From positions 1,116,001 to 1,180,000 of the forward strand of contig NZ_CP011930.1 of NCBI RefSeq assembly GCF_001040945.1: 64,000 nt of DNA, given 5' to 3'. The translations under genes and the position numbers were made by a program. The stretch is from Herbaspirillum seropedicae. GTDB taxonomy: Bacteria > Pseudomonadota > Gammaproteobacteria > Burkholderiales > Burkholderiaceae_D. Shown here piece after piece: positions 8,544 through 17,526 of the stretch (its first letter is position 1; the number at the start of each line of letters is the position of its first letter). The notes beneath the pieces are model-generated. The model had not been told where the DNA came from. It made no database searches and worked only from the letters and a program-made list of their open reading frames with translations.

Positions 8544-10106
8544 CTAACTTTCCTGACTTTGCTCGGAGACCAGATCGTGGAACAGCTCGCTCTCGGCGAG
8601 TCCTTCCACGGCATAGCGGCGCACGATGCGGCCGCGTTTCATCAACAGCAGGTTGTCGCAGTTCTGCAGCAGCTCGGGCAGGTCGTCGCTGATGAGGATG
8701 ACGCCCAGGCCGCGCTGCGCCAGGTCCTGGATGATGCGGTAGATGATGTCCTTGGAGCCCACATCCACGCCTACCGTCGGCCCATGCAGGATCAGCACGC
8801 GCGGGTTGATGGCCAGCCAGCGCCCGATCAGCACGCGCTGCTGGTTGCCGCCGGACAGCGACTGCACTGGCCTATCCACATCGGGCGTGGCGATCTGCAA
8901 TTGCCGCACCGTGTCGGTGGAAAAGCGCTGGCAGGCGGCGGCGTCGAGTGCGCCGAACTTGCCGCGCAGCTTGCGCAGGATGGTGGTGACGATGTTGTCG
9001 CGGATCGACTTGTCCAGGAACAGGCCTTCGCTGATGCGGTCTTCGGGGACGTAGCCGATTCCATGGGTGATGGCGTCGCCGGGATTGCGCAGCGACAGCG
9101 GCTGGCCTTCCAGCGTGATCTGGCCTGCGCGGGCGGGTTCGACGCCGGCCAGCGCCAGGGCCAGTTCGTTACGACCTGAATCCAGCAGTCCGGTAATGCC
9201 CAGGATCTCACCCTGGCGCAGCGCGAAGCTGACGTCCTCGAAAGCGCCATGGCGACCCAGTGCGCGCACTTCCATGAGCGGCTTGTGCAGTTGCGCGTCG
9301 ACGCGGTAGCGTTCCTGGCTCAGTTGCTTGCCGGTCATCAGCTGGCCCAGCTGGGCCTTGGTGAATTGCTGGATCGGGCCTTGCGCGACCTTCTCGCCAT
9401 CGCGGAAGACGATGGCCTGGCCGCCGATGGCAAAGCACTCATCGAGCTTGTGGCTCACGAAGAGCACGGCCACCCCATTGGCGCGCAGGCCATTGATGAC
9501 CTTGACCAGGGCATCGACTTCCTTTTGCGTGAGCGAGGTGGTGGGTTCGTCCATGATGACCATGCGCGCGCTGGTGGCGATGGCGCGCGCGATGGCGATC
9601 AGCTGGCGGGTGGCGATGGGCAGTTCGTCCACGCGGGTGTCGAGGAAGTCGGCGTCGGCGGGAAGATTGACGGCGCGCAGCGCCCGCGCGGCGGTCTGGT
9701 TCAGGGCGTGGCGGTCGAAGAGGCGCGCCAGCCGGCCCTGGTGATGCACCAGCTGTTCGCTCAGGGCGACGTTCTCGGCCACGCTCATGTTGGGTAGCAG
9801 GGAGAGATCCTGATAGACCGTCTCGATGCCCAGCGACAGCGAGGCCAGCGGCGTGAGCTCGGCCACGCGCTGGCCCTGGATATAGATTTCGCCTTCGCTG
9901 GGCGGCTGCGCACCGGCGATGATCTTGATGAGGGTGCTCTTGCCGCAGCCGTTCTCGCCCAGCAGGTGATAGATCTCGCCGGCGTGGATGGTGAGGTCGA
10001 CGCCGCGCAGGGCGTGCACGCCCGCAAAGCGCTTGTGTATTCCTTGCAGGCGCAGGAATTCCTGGGCGGGCGCGGCAGAGACGCTAGAGGTGGTTTGACT
10101 GGTCAT
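8544..10106 (-). CDS. CUT2 sugar ABC transporter ATP-binding protein (system 1)
   Basis: A 520-residue tandem ATPase of the RbsA type. The N-terminal domain has Walker A GENGCGKST (from Gly50) and Walker B with an intact DEPTTSLT. Its signature stretch is unusual (DELPIATRQLIAIARAI rather than LSGGQ-like). The C-terminal domain has a good LSGGNQQRVLIGRWL signature, but its Walker B reads VLILHGPTVGVDVGS, so the usual Asp-Glu pair is replaced by His-Gly. The other four ATPases in this window keep DEP at that position. ATP hydrolysis therefore probably depends on a single competent site. It sits between the binding protein and the first permease in the operon. Confidence 0.9.
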   Translation of the reverse strand: MTSQTTSSVSAAPAQEFLRLQGIHKRFAGVHALRGVDLTIHAGEIYHLLGENGCGKSTLIKIIAGAQPPSEGEIYIQGQRVAELTPLASLSLGIETVYQDLSLLPNMSVAENVALSEQLVHHQGRLARLFDRHALNQTAARALRAVNLPADADFLDTRVDELPIATRQLIAIARAIATSARMVIMDEPTTSLTQKEVDALVKVINGLRANGVAVLFVSHKLDECFAIGGQAIVFRDGEKVAQGPIQQFTKAQLGQLMTGKQLSQERYRVDAQLHKPLMEVRALGRHGAFEDVSFALRQGEILGITGLLDSGRNELALALAGVEPARAGQITLEGQPLSLRNPGDAITHGIGYVPEDRISEGLFLDKSIRDNIVTTILRKLRGKFGALDAAACQRFSTDTVRQLQIATPDVDRPVQSLSGGNQQRVLIGRWLAINPRVLILHGPTVGVDVGSKDIIYRIIQDLAQRGLGVILISDDLPELLQNCDNLLLMKRGRIVRRYAVEGLAESELFHDLVSEQSQES

Positions 10107-10192
10107 AGTGAAACGCGATGACGGAGGACATCCGCGGGCGTGACGGCAACTCGGCGCACGACGGATGTCCGGTGGGTCTGATCAGGCCGCGA

Positions 10193-11200
10193 TCAGAACG
10201 CGTACTGCTTGTAGTTCTTCTTGTCCACTTCCACCCAGGCCTGGCCGGTGACGATCACGCCCACGCCCGGACCCTTCTTGACGGTGACCTTGTTGTAGCC
10301 GGGAATACCCAGGTCCATGCCGTCGGTGATCTTCTTGCCCTGCACCAGCATCATGGCGGCCTTGTTCATGGCCAGGCCGGCATCCTTGGGGTCCCAGAAG
10401 GCGATGCCGCCCACTGCGCCCGATTCCAGGAACTTGGCGGCTTCACTGGGCAGGCCAGTGCCATAAACGCAGACCTTGCCCTGCAGGCCGGCTTCTTCCA
10501 CGGCGCGGCCGATGCCCAGCACATCCAGCGACGAAGAACCCTGGAAGCCCTTGATGTCGGGGTGCTTGCGCAGGATTTCCTTGGCCTTGGCGTAGGCCTT
10601 TTCGGCGTCGTTGGCCGATTCGTTCTTGGCGTCCACCAGGGTCATCTTGGGATACTTCTTGGCGGCATTGGCGGCCCCGCCATCGGCCCATTGCACCTGC
10701 GACTGGCTGCCCAGCGAACCGACCAGCGACGACCACTTGCCGGCCTGGCCCATGCAGGCCGCCAGCCGGTCGTTCAGGCGCGCGCCGTAGGCGGTGTTGT
10801 CGAAGGCTTCGATATCGACCAGGGTGTTCTTCTGGTTGTCGGCTTCATGGGTGACCACCTTGATGCCGCGATCCAGGGCGCGCTTCAAGACCGGTTCCAG
10901 CGTGGGCGGGTCCATCGAGACCACGGCGATGGCGTCGACCTTCTTGGCCACCAGGTCTTCCACCAGGCGTTGCTGCTGGGCCGCGTCCGATTGCGCCGGG
11001 CCGATCTGGCGGGTGGTCACGCCGGGATTGGCGGCGGCGAATTCCTTGACGCCCACTTCCATGCGGTTGAACCAGCTGATGCCGGTGATCTTGACCACGG
11101 TGACGATATCGATGGGTTTGTTCTGCGCCTGAAGGGCGCTGGCAAAGCCGACGGCGGCCAGGGCCGATACCAGTACGCAAGCCGATTTCTTGTTCATCAT
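10193..11200 (-). CDS. CUT2 sugar ABC transporter substrate-binding protein, LsrB/RhaS-like
   Basis: A periplasmic binding protein of 335 residues with an N-terminal signal peptide ending near Ala-Leu-Gln-Ala. The mature part shows the type-I fold pattern of ribose/autoinducer-2 binding proteins: KITGISWFNRMEVGVKEFA near the start, then a VDAIAVVSMDPPTL segment. Two adjacent ATG codons (11200 and 11197) are possible starts; the second is better spaced from the GGAG site. The resemblance to LsrB and RhaS concerns fold class only. The FucU, ribokinase and DeoC neighbours point to a pentose or deoxysugar ligand rather than AI-2. Confidence 0.85.
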   Translation of the reverse strand: MMNKKSACVLVSALAAVGFASALQAQNKPIDIVTVVKITGISWFNRMEVGVKEFAAANPGVTTRQIGPAQSDAAQQQRLVEDLVAKKVDAIAVVSMDPPTLEPVLKRALDRGIKVVTHEADNQKNTLVDIEAFDNTAYGARLNDRLAACMGQAGKWSSLVGSLGSQSQVQWADGGAANAAKKYPKMTLVDAKNESANDAEKAYAKAKEILRKHPDIKGFQGSSSLDVLGIGRAVEEAGLQGKVCVYGTGLPSEAAKFLESGAVGGIAFWDPKDAGLAMNKAAMMLVQGKKITDGMDLGIPGYNKVTVKKGPGVGVIVTGQAWVEVDKKNYKQYAF

Positions 11201-11251
11201 GTCTCCAGTTTCCCCACTAAGTTGGATGGATCTTGACAGGCGGGGTGCTGT

Positions 11252-12265
11252 TCAAGACTTGCGCAGTTGCGCCTTCGAATTCGGGAAGAAGTCACGCCAG
11301 CTGACCCGCGCCGAGGCCAGGAAGCACAGCAGCAGCAGGCCCCAGGCGCAGTCGCGGAAGAAGTTGGAGATCTCCAGCAGGTTGAAGGTGGACGACAGCA
11401 GTTGCAGCGCCAGCGCCGAGAAGAACAGGCAGACCATGCGCCCGTAGCCACCCTGCGGACGCACCCCCGCCATCACGGCGATGAGGATGGCGATCAACAG
11501 GTAGGAGTTGCCGTAGTCAGCCTTCACGCTGGCCGTGCGGGCCGCGATGATGATGCCGGCCACCGAGGCCAGCACGCCGCTGATGACATAGGTGGCAAAG
11601 CGCAGGCGGTTCTGCGAGATGCCGGCATAGCGGGCCGCGCGCGCATTGGTGCCCAGCAGGTAGAGCTTGATGCCGAAGAGGCTGTAGCGCATCAGCCAGC
11701 CCACCAGCAACAGCAGCGCCACGAAGATGATGAAGGGGATGGGCACGCCCAGCACCGATTCATTGCCGATGGCCGAGATCGGATCGACCACGCTGATGCG
11801 CAGGCTCGAGCCATTGGTCAGCACCACGGCCAGTCCGGTGAAGATCATCTGCGTGCCCAGGGTGCAGAGGATGGGAGTGAGGTTGCCACGCGAGATCAGC
11901 CAGCCATTGAGCGCGCCGCCCAAGAGGCCAGTCACCAGCGCCACGGCGATGAAGCCCAGCGTATAGGTCCAGGGCGCGGCGTCGGGGGCCGCCACCAGCA
12001 ACGGCATGGCCGCTGCCGCCACCACGCCGGCCAGGTTGGCCAGGCCGATGCCGGAGAGGTCGATGCCGCCATTGCCGGAGATCATCGCCAGCGCCACGCC
12101 GATGGCCAGCAGGCCCAGTTCGGGCAACTGGCTGGCCATGGACTGGAAGTTGTAGATGTCCAGGAAGTCGCCATGCGAAAACACGGTCGCCACCAGCAGG
12201 ATCGCTACGTTGATGACCAGCAGGAACAGCAGTTGCGGGTCGGAGATCTTCAGTTTCATCGTCAT
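11252..12265 (-). CDS. CUT2 sugar ABC transporter permease (system 1, second; LsrD-like)
   Basis: A 337-residue membrane permease of the BPD_transp_2 family. The helix-2/3 hallmark reads SGNGGIDLSGIGLANLAG, the variant seen in LsrC/LsrD and RhaQ-type permeases. The protein is hydrophobic throughout with roughly ten helices. It lies between the ribokinase and the binding-protein gene on the same strand with short gaps. It probably pairs with the permease at 7498-8541. Confidence 0.87.
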   Translation of the reverse strand: MTMKLKISDPQLLFLLVINVAILLVATVFSHGDFLDIYNFQSMASQLPELGLLAIGVALAMISGNGGIDLSGIGLANLAGVVAAAAMPLLVAAPDAAPWTYTLGFIAVALVTGLLGGALNGWLISRGNLTPILCTLGTQMIFTGLAVVLTNGSSLRISVVDPISAIGNESVLGVPIPFIIFVALLLLVGWLMRYSLFGIKLYLLGTNARAARYAGISQNRLRFATYVISGVLASVAGIIIAARTASVKADYGNSYLLIAILIAVMAGVRPQGGYGRMVCLFFSALALQLLSSTFNLLEISNFFRDCAWGLLLLCFLASARVSWRDFFPNSKAQLRKS

Positions 12266-12292
12266 TTCACCTTGCCGTGAATGTCATGGGGC

Positions 12293-13252
12293 CTACGCCT
12301 GCGCCAGCACGCTGGCATGGGTGTCCAGCAGCGCCAGCGCTTCCTGCCGGCTGGGCATGGAGGGCGCGGTGCCGGGGCGCGTCACCGAGATGGCCGCGAC
12401 CGCCGTGGCCAGTCGGGCGGCTTCTTCGGCGGACATGCCTTCGGCCAGGCCGGCGGCGAAGGCGCCGTTGAAGGCGTCGCCTGCACCGGCGGTCTCCACC
12501 ACCGTGCCTGCGCACAGCGCCGGCAGGTGCAGCGACTGGCTGCGGCTATGCAGCAGCGAACCCTGTGCCCCCAGCGTGATGAGGGCGCAGCCCACGCCGC
12601 GCTCCAGCAGCACATCGGCGGCGCGGCGGGCGTCGTCGATGTGGTGGATCTCGATGCCGGTCAGCAATGCGGCTTCGTGTTCATTGGGCGTGATGAAATC
12701 GCACAGGCCATACACCTGTGCTGGGAACGCCAATGCCGGCGCGGGATTGAAGACCGTCGTGGTGCCTGCTGCGCGGGCGATCTGCAGGCCGGCCAGTGCG
12801 GCCTCGGGGGGCTGTTCCAGTTGCGTGACGAAGACCTTGGCCGCTTCGATGGCCTGGCGTTCGCGCTCCACATCCTGTTCCGATAATTGCGATGCCGCGC
12901 CTGGCACCACGATGATGGCGTTGTCGCCGCTGGCGTCGTTGACGTAGATGAAGGCTGCGCCGGTGGGCGCGCCGTCGATCACGCGGACGTGCGGGGCGAT
13001 GGTTTCACGCCGCCACAGCGACAGGGCGAAGTCGCCGAAGGCGTCCTTGCCGATGGCGGAGATGAAGCGTACCGGAGCGCCCACGCGGGCAGCGGCCACG
13101 GCCTGGTTGGAACCCTTGCCGCCGGGGCCCATGGCAAAGCCGGTGCCGGCGATGGTCTGGCCCAGGCCGGGCATGTTCGGGGCGCGGAAGGCGAGGTCGG
13201 CCACATAGATGCCGAGCACGGCCACGCCTTGCTTGTGCGGGAAGGAAGTCAT
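12293..13252 (-). CDS. Ribokinase/PfkB family sugar kinase (possible deoxyribokinase)
   Basis: A 319-residue PfkB-family kinase. It has the GPGGKGSNQAVAAARVG signature (around residues 42-58) and the C-terminal GAGDAFNGAF motif carrying the catalytic Asp and anion hole. The frame runs on upstream, but the ATG at 13252 is chosen: it follows a GGAGG site inside the FucU gene end and lies two bases after the FucU stop. It should phosphorylate an imported pentose at O5. Because DeoC and a two-domain aldehyde dehydrogenase lie next to the operon, 2-deoxyribose is a plausible substrate; plain ribose is equally compatible with the motifs. Confidence 0.87.
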   Translation of the reverse strand: MTSFPHKQGVAVLGIYVADLAFRAPNMPGLGQTIAGTGFAMGPGGKGSNQAVAAARVGAPVRFISAIGKDAFGDFALSLWRRETIAPHVRVIDGAPTGAAFIYVNDASGDNAIIVVPGAASQLSEQDVERERQAIEAAKVFVTQLEQPPEAALAGLQIARAAGTTTVFNPAPALAFPAQVYGLCDFITPNEHEAALLTGIEIHHIDDARRAADVLLERGVGCALITLGAQGSLLHSRSQSLHLPALCAGTVVETAGAGDAFNGAFAAGLAEGMSAEEAARLATAVAAISVTRPGTAPSMPSRQEALALLDTHASVLAQA

Positions 13253-13254
13253 GC

Positions 13255-13707
13255 TCACGCCTCCGGGGGCAGCACACCTTTTTTGAGGAGGAAGCAACCG
13301 TAGAAGCGGCGCTCGCCGGTGGCGATGACGCAATAGGCTTTCTTGGCGGCTTCATAGAAGGCGAAACGCTCGATGGAGCCCAGCGGGCGGGCGCGACCTT
13401 CGGCCTGGTTCACTTCCTGTTGCAGTTCTTGCTGCACCGGGGGAATGGTGGCGGGCTCGCCCATGATTTCCATGCGGCGCACCGGTTGTTCCACCGCATT
13501 GTCCAGCGGCAGCACCGAGAGGATGGCGCGGGCCGCTTCGGTGGTGCCTACGCCATCGATGCGCAGCACCTTGCCCAGCACCGTCTGGCGCGCGACCGAG
13601 TCGGCGGGGAAATTGGCGTCGCACAACACCAGTTCATCGCCGTGGCCCATGGCGCGCAGGGCGTAGAGCACGTCGGCGTTGAGCAAGGGATGCAGATTCT
13701 TAAGCAT
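13255..13707 (-). CDS. RbsD/FucU family sugar mutarotase
   Basis: A 150-residue protein of the RbsD/FucU family, cytosolic decamers that interconvert sugar anomers before phosphorylation or oxidation. The FucU-type motif AMGHGDELVLCDANFPA (about residues 19-35) and the C-terminal YCVIATGERRFYGCFLLKKG region are clear. The length fits FucU, which has about 140 residues. It is the first gene of the minus-strand transporter operon, and an imperfect palindrome lies just upstream at 13726-13741. With a ribokinase next to it, it probably converts pyranose to furanose for the kinase. Confidence 0.88.
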   Translation of the reverse strand: MLKNLHPLLNADVLYALRAMGHGDELVLCDANFPADSVARQTVLGKVLRIDGVGTTEAARAILSVLPLDNAVEQPVRRMEIMGEPATIPPVQQELQQEVNQAEGRARPLGSIERFAFYEAAKKAYCVIATGERRFYGCFLLKKGVLPPEA

Positions 13708-13725
13708 GTCGTCTCCTGTGGATTT

Positions 13726-13741
13726 TATAAGTATGCTTATA
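13726..13741. promoter_or_regulatory. Inverted repeat upstream of the FucU-ribokinase-ABC operon
   Basis: The arms TATAAG and CTTATA flank a TATG spacer, about 20 bp upstream of the FucU start codon. The location fits an operator or a promoter -10 region. It does not match the palindrome in front of the DeoR gene. Confidence 0.4.
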
Positions 13742-13880
13742 GGATAAATCTAAATCTTGTGACTTGTGATTCCTTGTCCAGCTTGAATGTTCACTGAAAA
13801 AATCTAATTTTTTGTAGCTTGCCTCTGAGGGGTTTTGTTAGTCAGGAGATTGTCAGCAATCTGCTGGTAACCTTCCGGGC

Positions 13881-13907
13881 ATCCTTTCCCGTTGAGCGGG
13901 AAAGGAT
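13881..13907. repeat. Inverted repeat abutting the aldehyde dehydrogenase stop codon
   Basis: The 11-bp arms ATCCTTTCCCG and CGGGAAAGGAT surround a 5-nt loop, directly against the stop codon of the minus-strand aldehyde dehydrogenase gene. No U-tract follows, so it may be an RNA-stabilising or processing hairpin between this gene and the FucU operon rather than a full terminator. Confidence 0.6.
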
Positions 13908-16289
13908 TCATTCGCCATACGGTATCCAGACGTTCTTGATATGCGTGGCCTGGCGCAGGTATTGCGCGCCTTCCCCTTGCGCCGCATCATGCCAGTCGGT
14001 GACGTAACCGTGATCGACAAAGCAGCGCTTGAGATTGCCGGTGGAGAGCCGCTCCGCCGTCGCCGAGAACTCGGCCGGTCCGCGCACCCATAGCGCTTCG
14101 ACTTCATCATGTTCGGCCAGCACGGGCAGCAGTTCGGCGCTCTTGCCGGTGACGATGTTGATGACGCCGGCGGGCAGGTCGGAGGTGTCGAGCACCTGGT
14201 ACAGGTCGGTGGCCACCAGCGGCGCTTGCTCGCTGGGGACCACCACCACGCGGTTGCCCATGGCGATGAGCGGGGCCACCAGGCTGATGAGGGCCAGCAG
14301 GGGCTTTTCCTCGGGGCAGACCACCCCCACCACGCCGATGGCTTCCGGCATGGCCAGCGCCACGCCGCGCATGGGCGGCTGGTGGACTGCGCCTTCGAAC
14401 TTGTCGGCCCAGGCGCCATAGGTGAAGAGCCGTTTGATCGACGCGTCCACTTCGGCGCGGGCTTCGTCGGCGGTGACGCCGGTGGTGCTGGCGATGCGGC
14501 GGGCGAATTCCTCGGTGCGGGCGGAGAGGTTTTCGGCGATGTAATACAGCCCCTGTGCGCGGCGATGCGGGCTGGCGCTGGTCCAGCCGCCCGCCTTGAC
14601 GGCGGCGGCCACGGCGTTGCGGATATCCTTGCGATTGCCCAGGCCGACATCTTCCAGCCGCTCGCCCTGAGTGGAATGGCAGGCCATGGACACCTCGCCA
14701 TCCGGACGCACCTGCTTGCCGCCGATATAGAGTTTGGCCGTGCGATCAATGGCGCCGCCCTGCAGGGGGGAATCTGCGTCTGCGCGGATGGCGCGTCGGG
14801 CCGAGGGCTGGCGCAGGCTGCCTGCCTGCTGGCGCCTGGGCTTGAGGTATTCATAGCAGCCTTCGCGCCCACCTTCACGGCCATAGCCGGATTCGCGCAC
14901 CCCGCCAAAACCGACCGCCGCATCGAACTGGTTGGTGCTGTTGATCCACACCACACCAGCCTTCAGTTGCGGGGCCACGCCCAGGGCCAGGCCGATGGTT
15001 TCACTCCAGATGCTGGCGGCCAGCCCATAGCGGCTGTTGTTGGCCAGTTGCACGGCCTCGTCGGGCGTGCGGAAGCTCATCGCCACCAGCACCGGCCCAA
15101 AGATCTCTTCACTGGCCACAGTCGCCGCCGGGTGGACGCCGGTCAGCAGCGTGGGCGGATAGAAGCAGCCGCCGGGCGGCGTATCGAGCACCACCTGATG
15201 GCATTGCGCGCCTTCACGCACACCCTGTTCCACCAGGCTCCTGACGCGTTCCAGCTGTACCGGCGAAATCAGCGCGCCCATGTCGCTGCACTTGTCCAGC
15301 GGCGCGCCGACCTTCAGTTTCTGCATGCGCGTCTTGAGGCGCGCAATGAACAGATCGTGGATGCCTTCCTGCACCAGCAAGCGGCTGCCAGCGCAGCAGA
15401 CCTGGCCCTGGTTGAACCAGATGGCGTCGACCACACCCTCGATGGCGGCATCGATATCGGCGTCCTCGAAGACGATGAAGGGCGACTTGCCGCCCAGTTC
15501 CAGCGTGAGCGACTTGCCACTGCCGGCGGTCTGTTCGCGGATCAGGCGACCCACTTCGGTGGAGCCGGTGAAGGCAATCTTCTGGATGCCGGGATGGGCC
15601 ACCACGGCCGCGCCGGTGGCGCCATCGCCAGTGACGATGTTCAACACGCCGGCCGGCAGGCCAGCCTGCTGCGCCAGTTCGGCGAAGAGCAGGGCGGTCA
15701 GCGAAGTGTTCTCAGCCGGCTTGAGCACGACGGTATTGCCCAGCGCCAGCGCCGGGGCGATCTTCCACGCCAGCATCAGCAGCGGGAAATTCCACGGCAC
15801 GATCTGGCCGACCACGCCCACCGGCACGTGATCAGGGAATTCGCTCTCCTGCAACTGCGCCCAGCCGGCGTAGTGATAGAAGTGGCGCGCCACCAGCGGC
15901 ACATCCACATCACGCGATTCGCGCAGCGGCTTGCCGTTGTCCAGCGTTTCCAGCACGGCCAGCAGGCGTGCGTGGCGTTGCACCGTGCGCGCCAGTGCAT
16001 ACAGGTGACGGGCGCGGCCATGGCCACCCAGCGCCTGCCAGCCGGGCAGCGCCGCTTGCGCTGCCTGGACGGCGGCGTCCACATCGGCTGCCGAGCCCTG
16101 GCTCAGGTGTGCCAACAGCTTGCCGCTGGCCGGATCGATATCGTCCAGATCGGCCTTGGGCTGGGTGAAGCGCCCCGCGATGAAGTGGCCGAACGAAGCC
16201 TCGTGGCTGGCCAGCCAGGCGCGGGCATCCTTGTCGCTTTCGGGGGCGGGGCCGTAGTCCATGGTGTCGAAGTAGGTGGAAACGCTCAT
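13908..16289 (-). CDS. Two-domain aldehyde dehydrogenase with degenerate second domain
   Basis: A 793-residue protein. Residues 1-490 form a complete NAD(P)-dependent aldehyde dehydrogenase: PWNFP with Asn167, ELGGKSP with Glu265, and QGQVCCAGSR with catalytic Cys298. Residues from about 510 to the end form a second, shortened aldehyde dehydrogenase fold, starting at KLYIGGKQVRPDG. It lacks both the ELGG glutamate and the GQxC cysteine motifs, so it is probably structural or regulatory. Double-length proteins of this kind are known in Burkholderiales (recalled, not checked). It follows deoC on the same strand after 26 bp. Oxidising the acetaldehyde released by DeoC to acetate is the obvious role. 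Confidence 0.88.
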   Translation of the reverse strand: MSVSTYFDTMDYGPAPESDKDARAWLASHEASFGHFIAGRFTQPKADLDDIDPASGKLLAHLSQGSAADVDAAVQAAQAALPGWQALGGHGRARHLYALARTVQRHARLLAVLETLDNGKPLRESRDVDVPLVARHFYHYAGWAQLQESEFPDHVPVGVVGQIVPWNFPLLMLAWKIAPALALGNTVVLKPAENTSLTALLFAELAQQAGLPAGVLNIVTGDGATGAAVVAHPGIQKIAFTGSTEVGRLIREQTAGSGKSLTLELGGKSPFIVFEDADIDAAIEGVVDAIWFNQGQVCCAGSRLLVQEGIHDLFIARLKTRMQKLKVGAPLDKCSDMGALISPVQLERVRSLVEQGVREGAQCHQVVLDTPPGGCFYPPTLLTGVHPAATVASEEIFGPVLVAMSFRTPDEAVQLANNSRYGLAASIWSETIGLALGVAPQLKAGVVWINSTNQFDAAVGFGGVRESGYGREGGREGCYEYLKPRRQQAGSLRQPSARRAIRADADSPLQGGAIDRTAKLYIGGKQVRPDGEVSMACHSTQGERLEDVGLGNRKDIRNAVAAAVKAGGWTSASPHRRAQGLYYIAENLSARTEEFARRIASTTGVTADEARAEVDASIKRLFTYGAWADKFEGAVHQPPMRGVALAMPEAIGVVGVVCPEEKPLLALISLVAPLIAMGNRVVVVPSEQAPLVATDLYQVLDTSDLPAGVINIVTGKSAELLPVLAEHDEVEALWVRGPAEFSATAERLSTGNLKRCFVDHGYVTDWHDAAQGEGAQYLRQATHIKNVWIPYGE

Positions 16290-16315
16290 TGTCTTGTCCG
16301 TGCAGGTGGCGTGGC

Positions 16316-17347
16316 TTAGCCGATGGCATGCCGGTTGAAGGCGGAGTAACGGCCGGTGACGTGGTGTTCCAGCTGGCGCTCGATATCGGCCAGCAGGCTG
16401 GAGGCGCCGACGCGGAAGAGGTCCGGCTGCAGCCAGTCATGGCCCAGTTCTTCCTTCATCAGCACCTGGTATTCCAGTACGTCCTTGGCCGTGGCCACGC
16501 CGCCGGCGGGTTTGTAGCCGACCTTGATGCCGGTCATCTCCTGGTATTGGCGGATCATGCGCAGCATCACCAGCGACACCAGCGGCGTGGCGTTGACGCT
16601 TTCCTTGCCGGTGGAGGTCTTGATGAAATCAGCGCCGGCCATCATGCAGACCATGGAAGCCTTGGCCACGTTGCGCAGGGTCTTGAGTTCGCCGGTGGCG
16701 AGGATGGCCTTGACGTGGGCTTCGCCGCAGGCCTGGCGGAAGTCGCGCATCTCGCGGTACAGCGCTTCCCAGTTGCCGGTGAGCACGTGTTCGCGGGTGA
16801 TGACGATATCGATCTCGGCCGCGCCATCGCGTACCGACGCTTCGATTTCCTTGAGCTTGAGTGCATGGGGATTGAGGCCCGCCGGAAATCCGGTGGACAC
16901 GGCGGCCACCGGAATACCCTTGCCTTCCAATGCGTCTACCGCCGTCTTGACGAAGCGGTGATAGACGCACACCGCGCCGGTCGTCAGTCCACGGTCCTGC
17001 ATGCCCAGTGCTTCGAGCAGGTCTGCGCGCAGTGGATTGGCCGCCTTGGCGCACAGGCGGCGTACGCGTTGCGGCGTGTCGTCGCCGGAGAGCGTGGTCA
17101 GATCGATGCAGGTGATGGCCTTGAGCAGCCACGCGGCCTGGGCATCCTTCTTGACCGAACGGCGGCCCTTGAGGGTAGCGACGCGCTTCTCGGCGGCGCT
17201 CAGGTTGATGCGCAGGTGTTCGAAGGCGGCGGCGTCATAGGCTTGCACGCTGTTGCGCGGATGGCCGGTGGGGGCGCTGTCGGGCTGCGCGACATCGGCC
17301 TCGCCCTGCGCACTGCGCAGGGAAGGGGTCTTGCGGGTCATGTTCAT
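16316..17347 (-). CDS. deoC: Deoxyribose-phosphate aldolase
   Basis: A 343-residue class I aldolase that splits 2-deoxyribose 5-phosphate into acetaldehyde and glyceraldehyde 3-phosphate. Key residues are visible: Asp180 in EIDIVI, the Schiff-base Lys243 in FIKTSTGK, and the late Lys in VGYKPAGG. It is longer than the roughly 250-residue bacterial enzyme because of an extended N-terminus of about 60 residues, as in the longer DeoC branch. It is the promoter-proximal gene of the deoC-aldehyde dehydrogenase pair. The divergent DeoR-family gene and its palindromic upstream region suggest regulation from the shared intergenic region. Confidence 0.95.
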   Translation of the reverse strand: MNMTRKTPSLRSAQGEADVAQPDSAPTGHPRNSVQAYDAAAFEHLRINLSAAEKRVATLKGRRSVKKDAQAAWLLKAITCIDLTTLSGDDTPQRVRRLCAKAANPLRADLLEALGMQDRGLTTGAVCVYHRFVKTAVDALEGKGIPVAAVSTGFPAGLNPHALKLKEIEASVRDGAAEIDIVITREHVLTGNWEALYREMRDFRQACGEAHVKAILATGELKTLRNVAKASMVCMMAGADFIKTSTGKESVNATPLVSLVMLRMIRQYQEMTGIKVGYKPAGGVATAKDVLEYQVLMKEELGHDWLQPDLFRVGASSLLADIERQLEHHVTGRYSAFNRHAIG

Positions 17348-17502
17348 GGCTGCGTAACTTTTAGTTAATTACCGTAGACTGACGCCTACGGGGCAGTGTC
17401 TCTTCCATGTCTTGCCTGGCTTGCCTTGCGCTGGGTCAGGCTGGGTGCTCGCTTGCATCGACGCCAGCGGAGAGCCTCGCTACAATCTCTTCCCAATGCT
17501 GC

Positions 17503-17526
17503 TAAATGTTTTGCAAATAACATTTA
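17503..17526. promoter_or_regulatory. Inverted repeat, candidate operator in the deoC/DeoR intergenic region
   Basis: The 8-bp arms TAAATGTT (17503-17510) and AACATTTA (17519-17526) are separated by TTGCAAAT. It abuts the 22-bp palindrome that follows. Its position upstream of the DeoR-family gene suggests autoregulation. Confidence 0.55.

Noticed and set aside
10193..11200. Reading the system-1 importer as an autoinducer-2 (Lsr) transporter
   Set aside because: The proteins resemble Lsr components, but no LsrK, LsrF, LsrG or LsrR is present; a FucU mutarotase, a ribokinase and DeoC are.
14109..16319. A 736-codon open frame on the plus strand
   Set aside because: It is antisense to the aldehyde dehydrogenase, with shadow composition and no motif.
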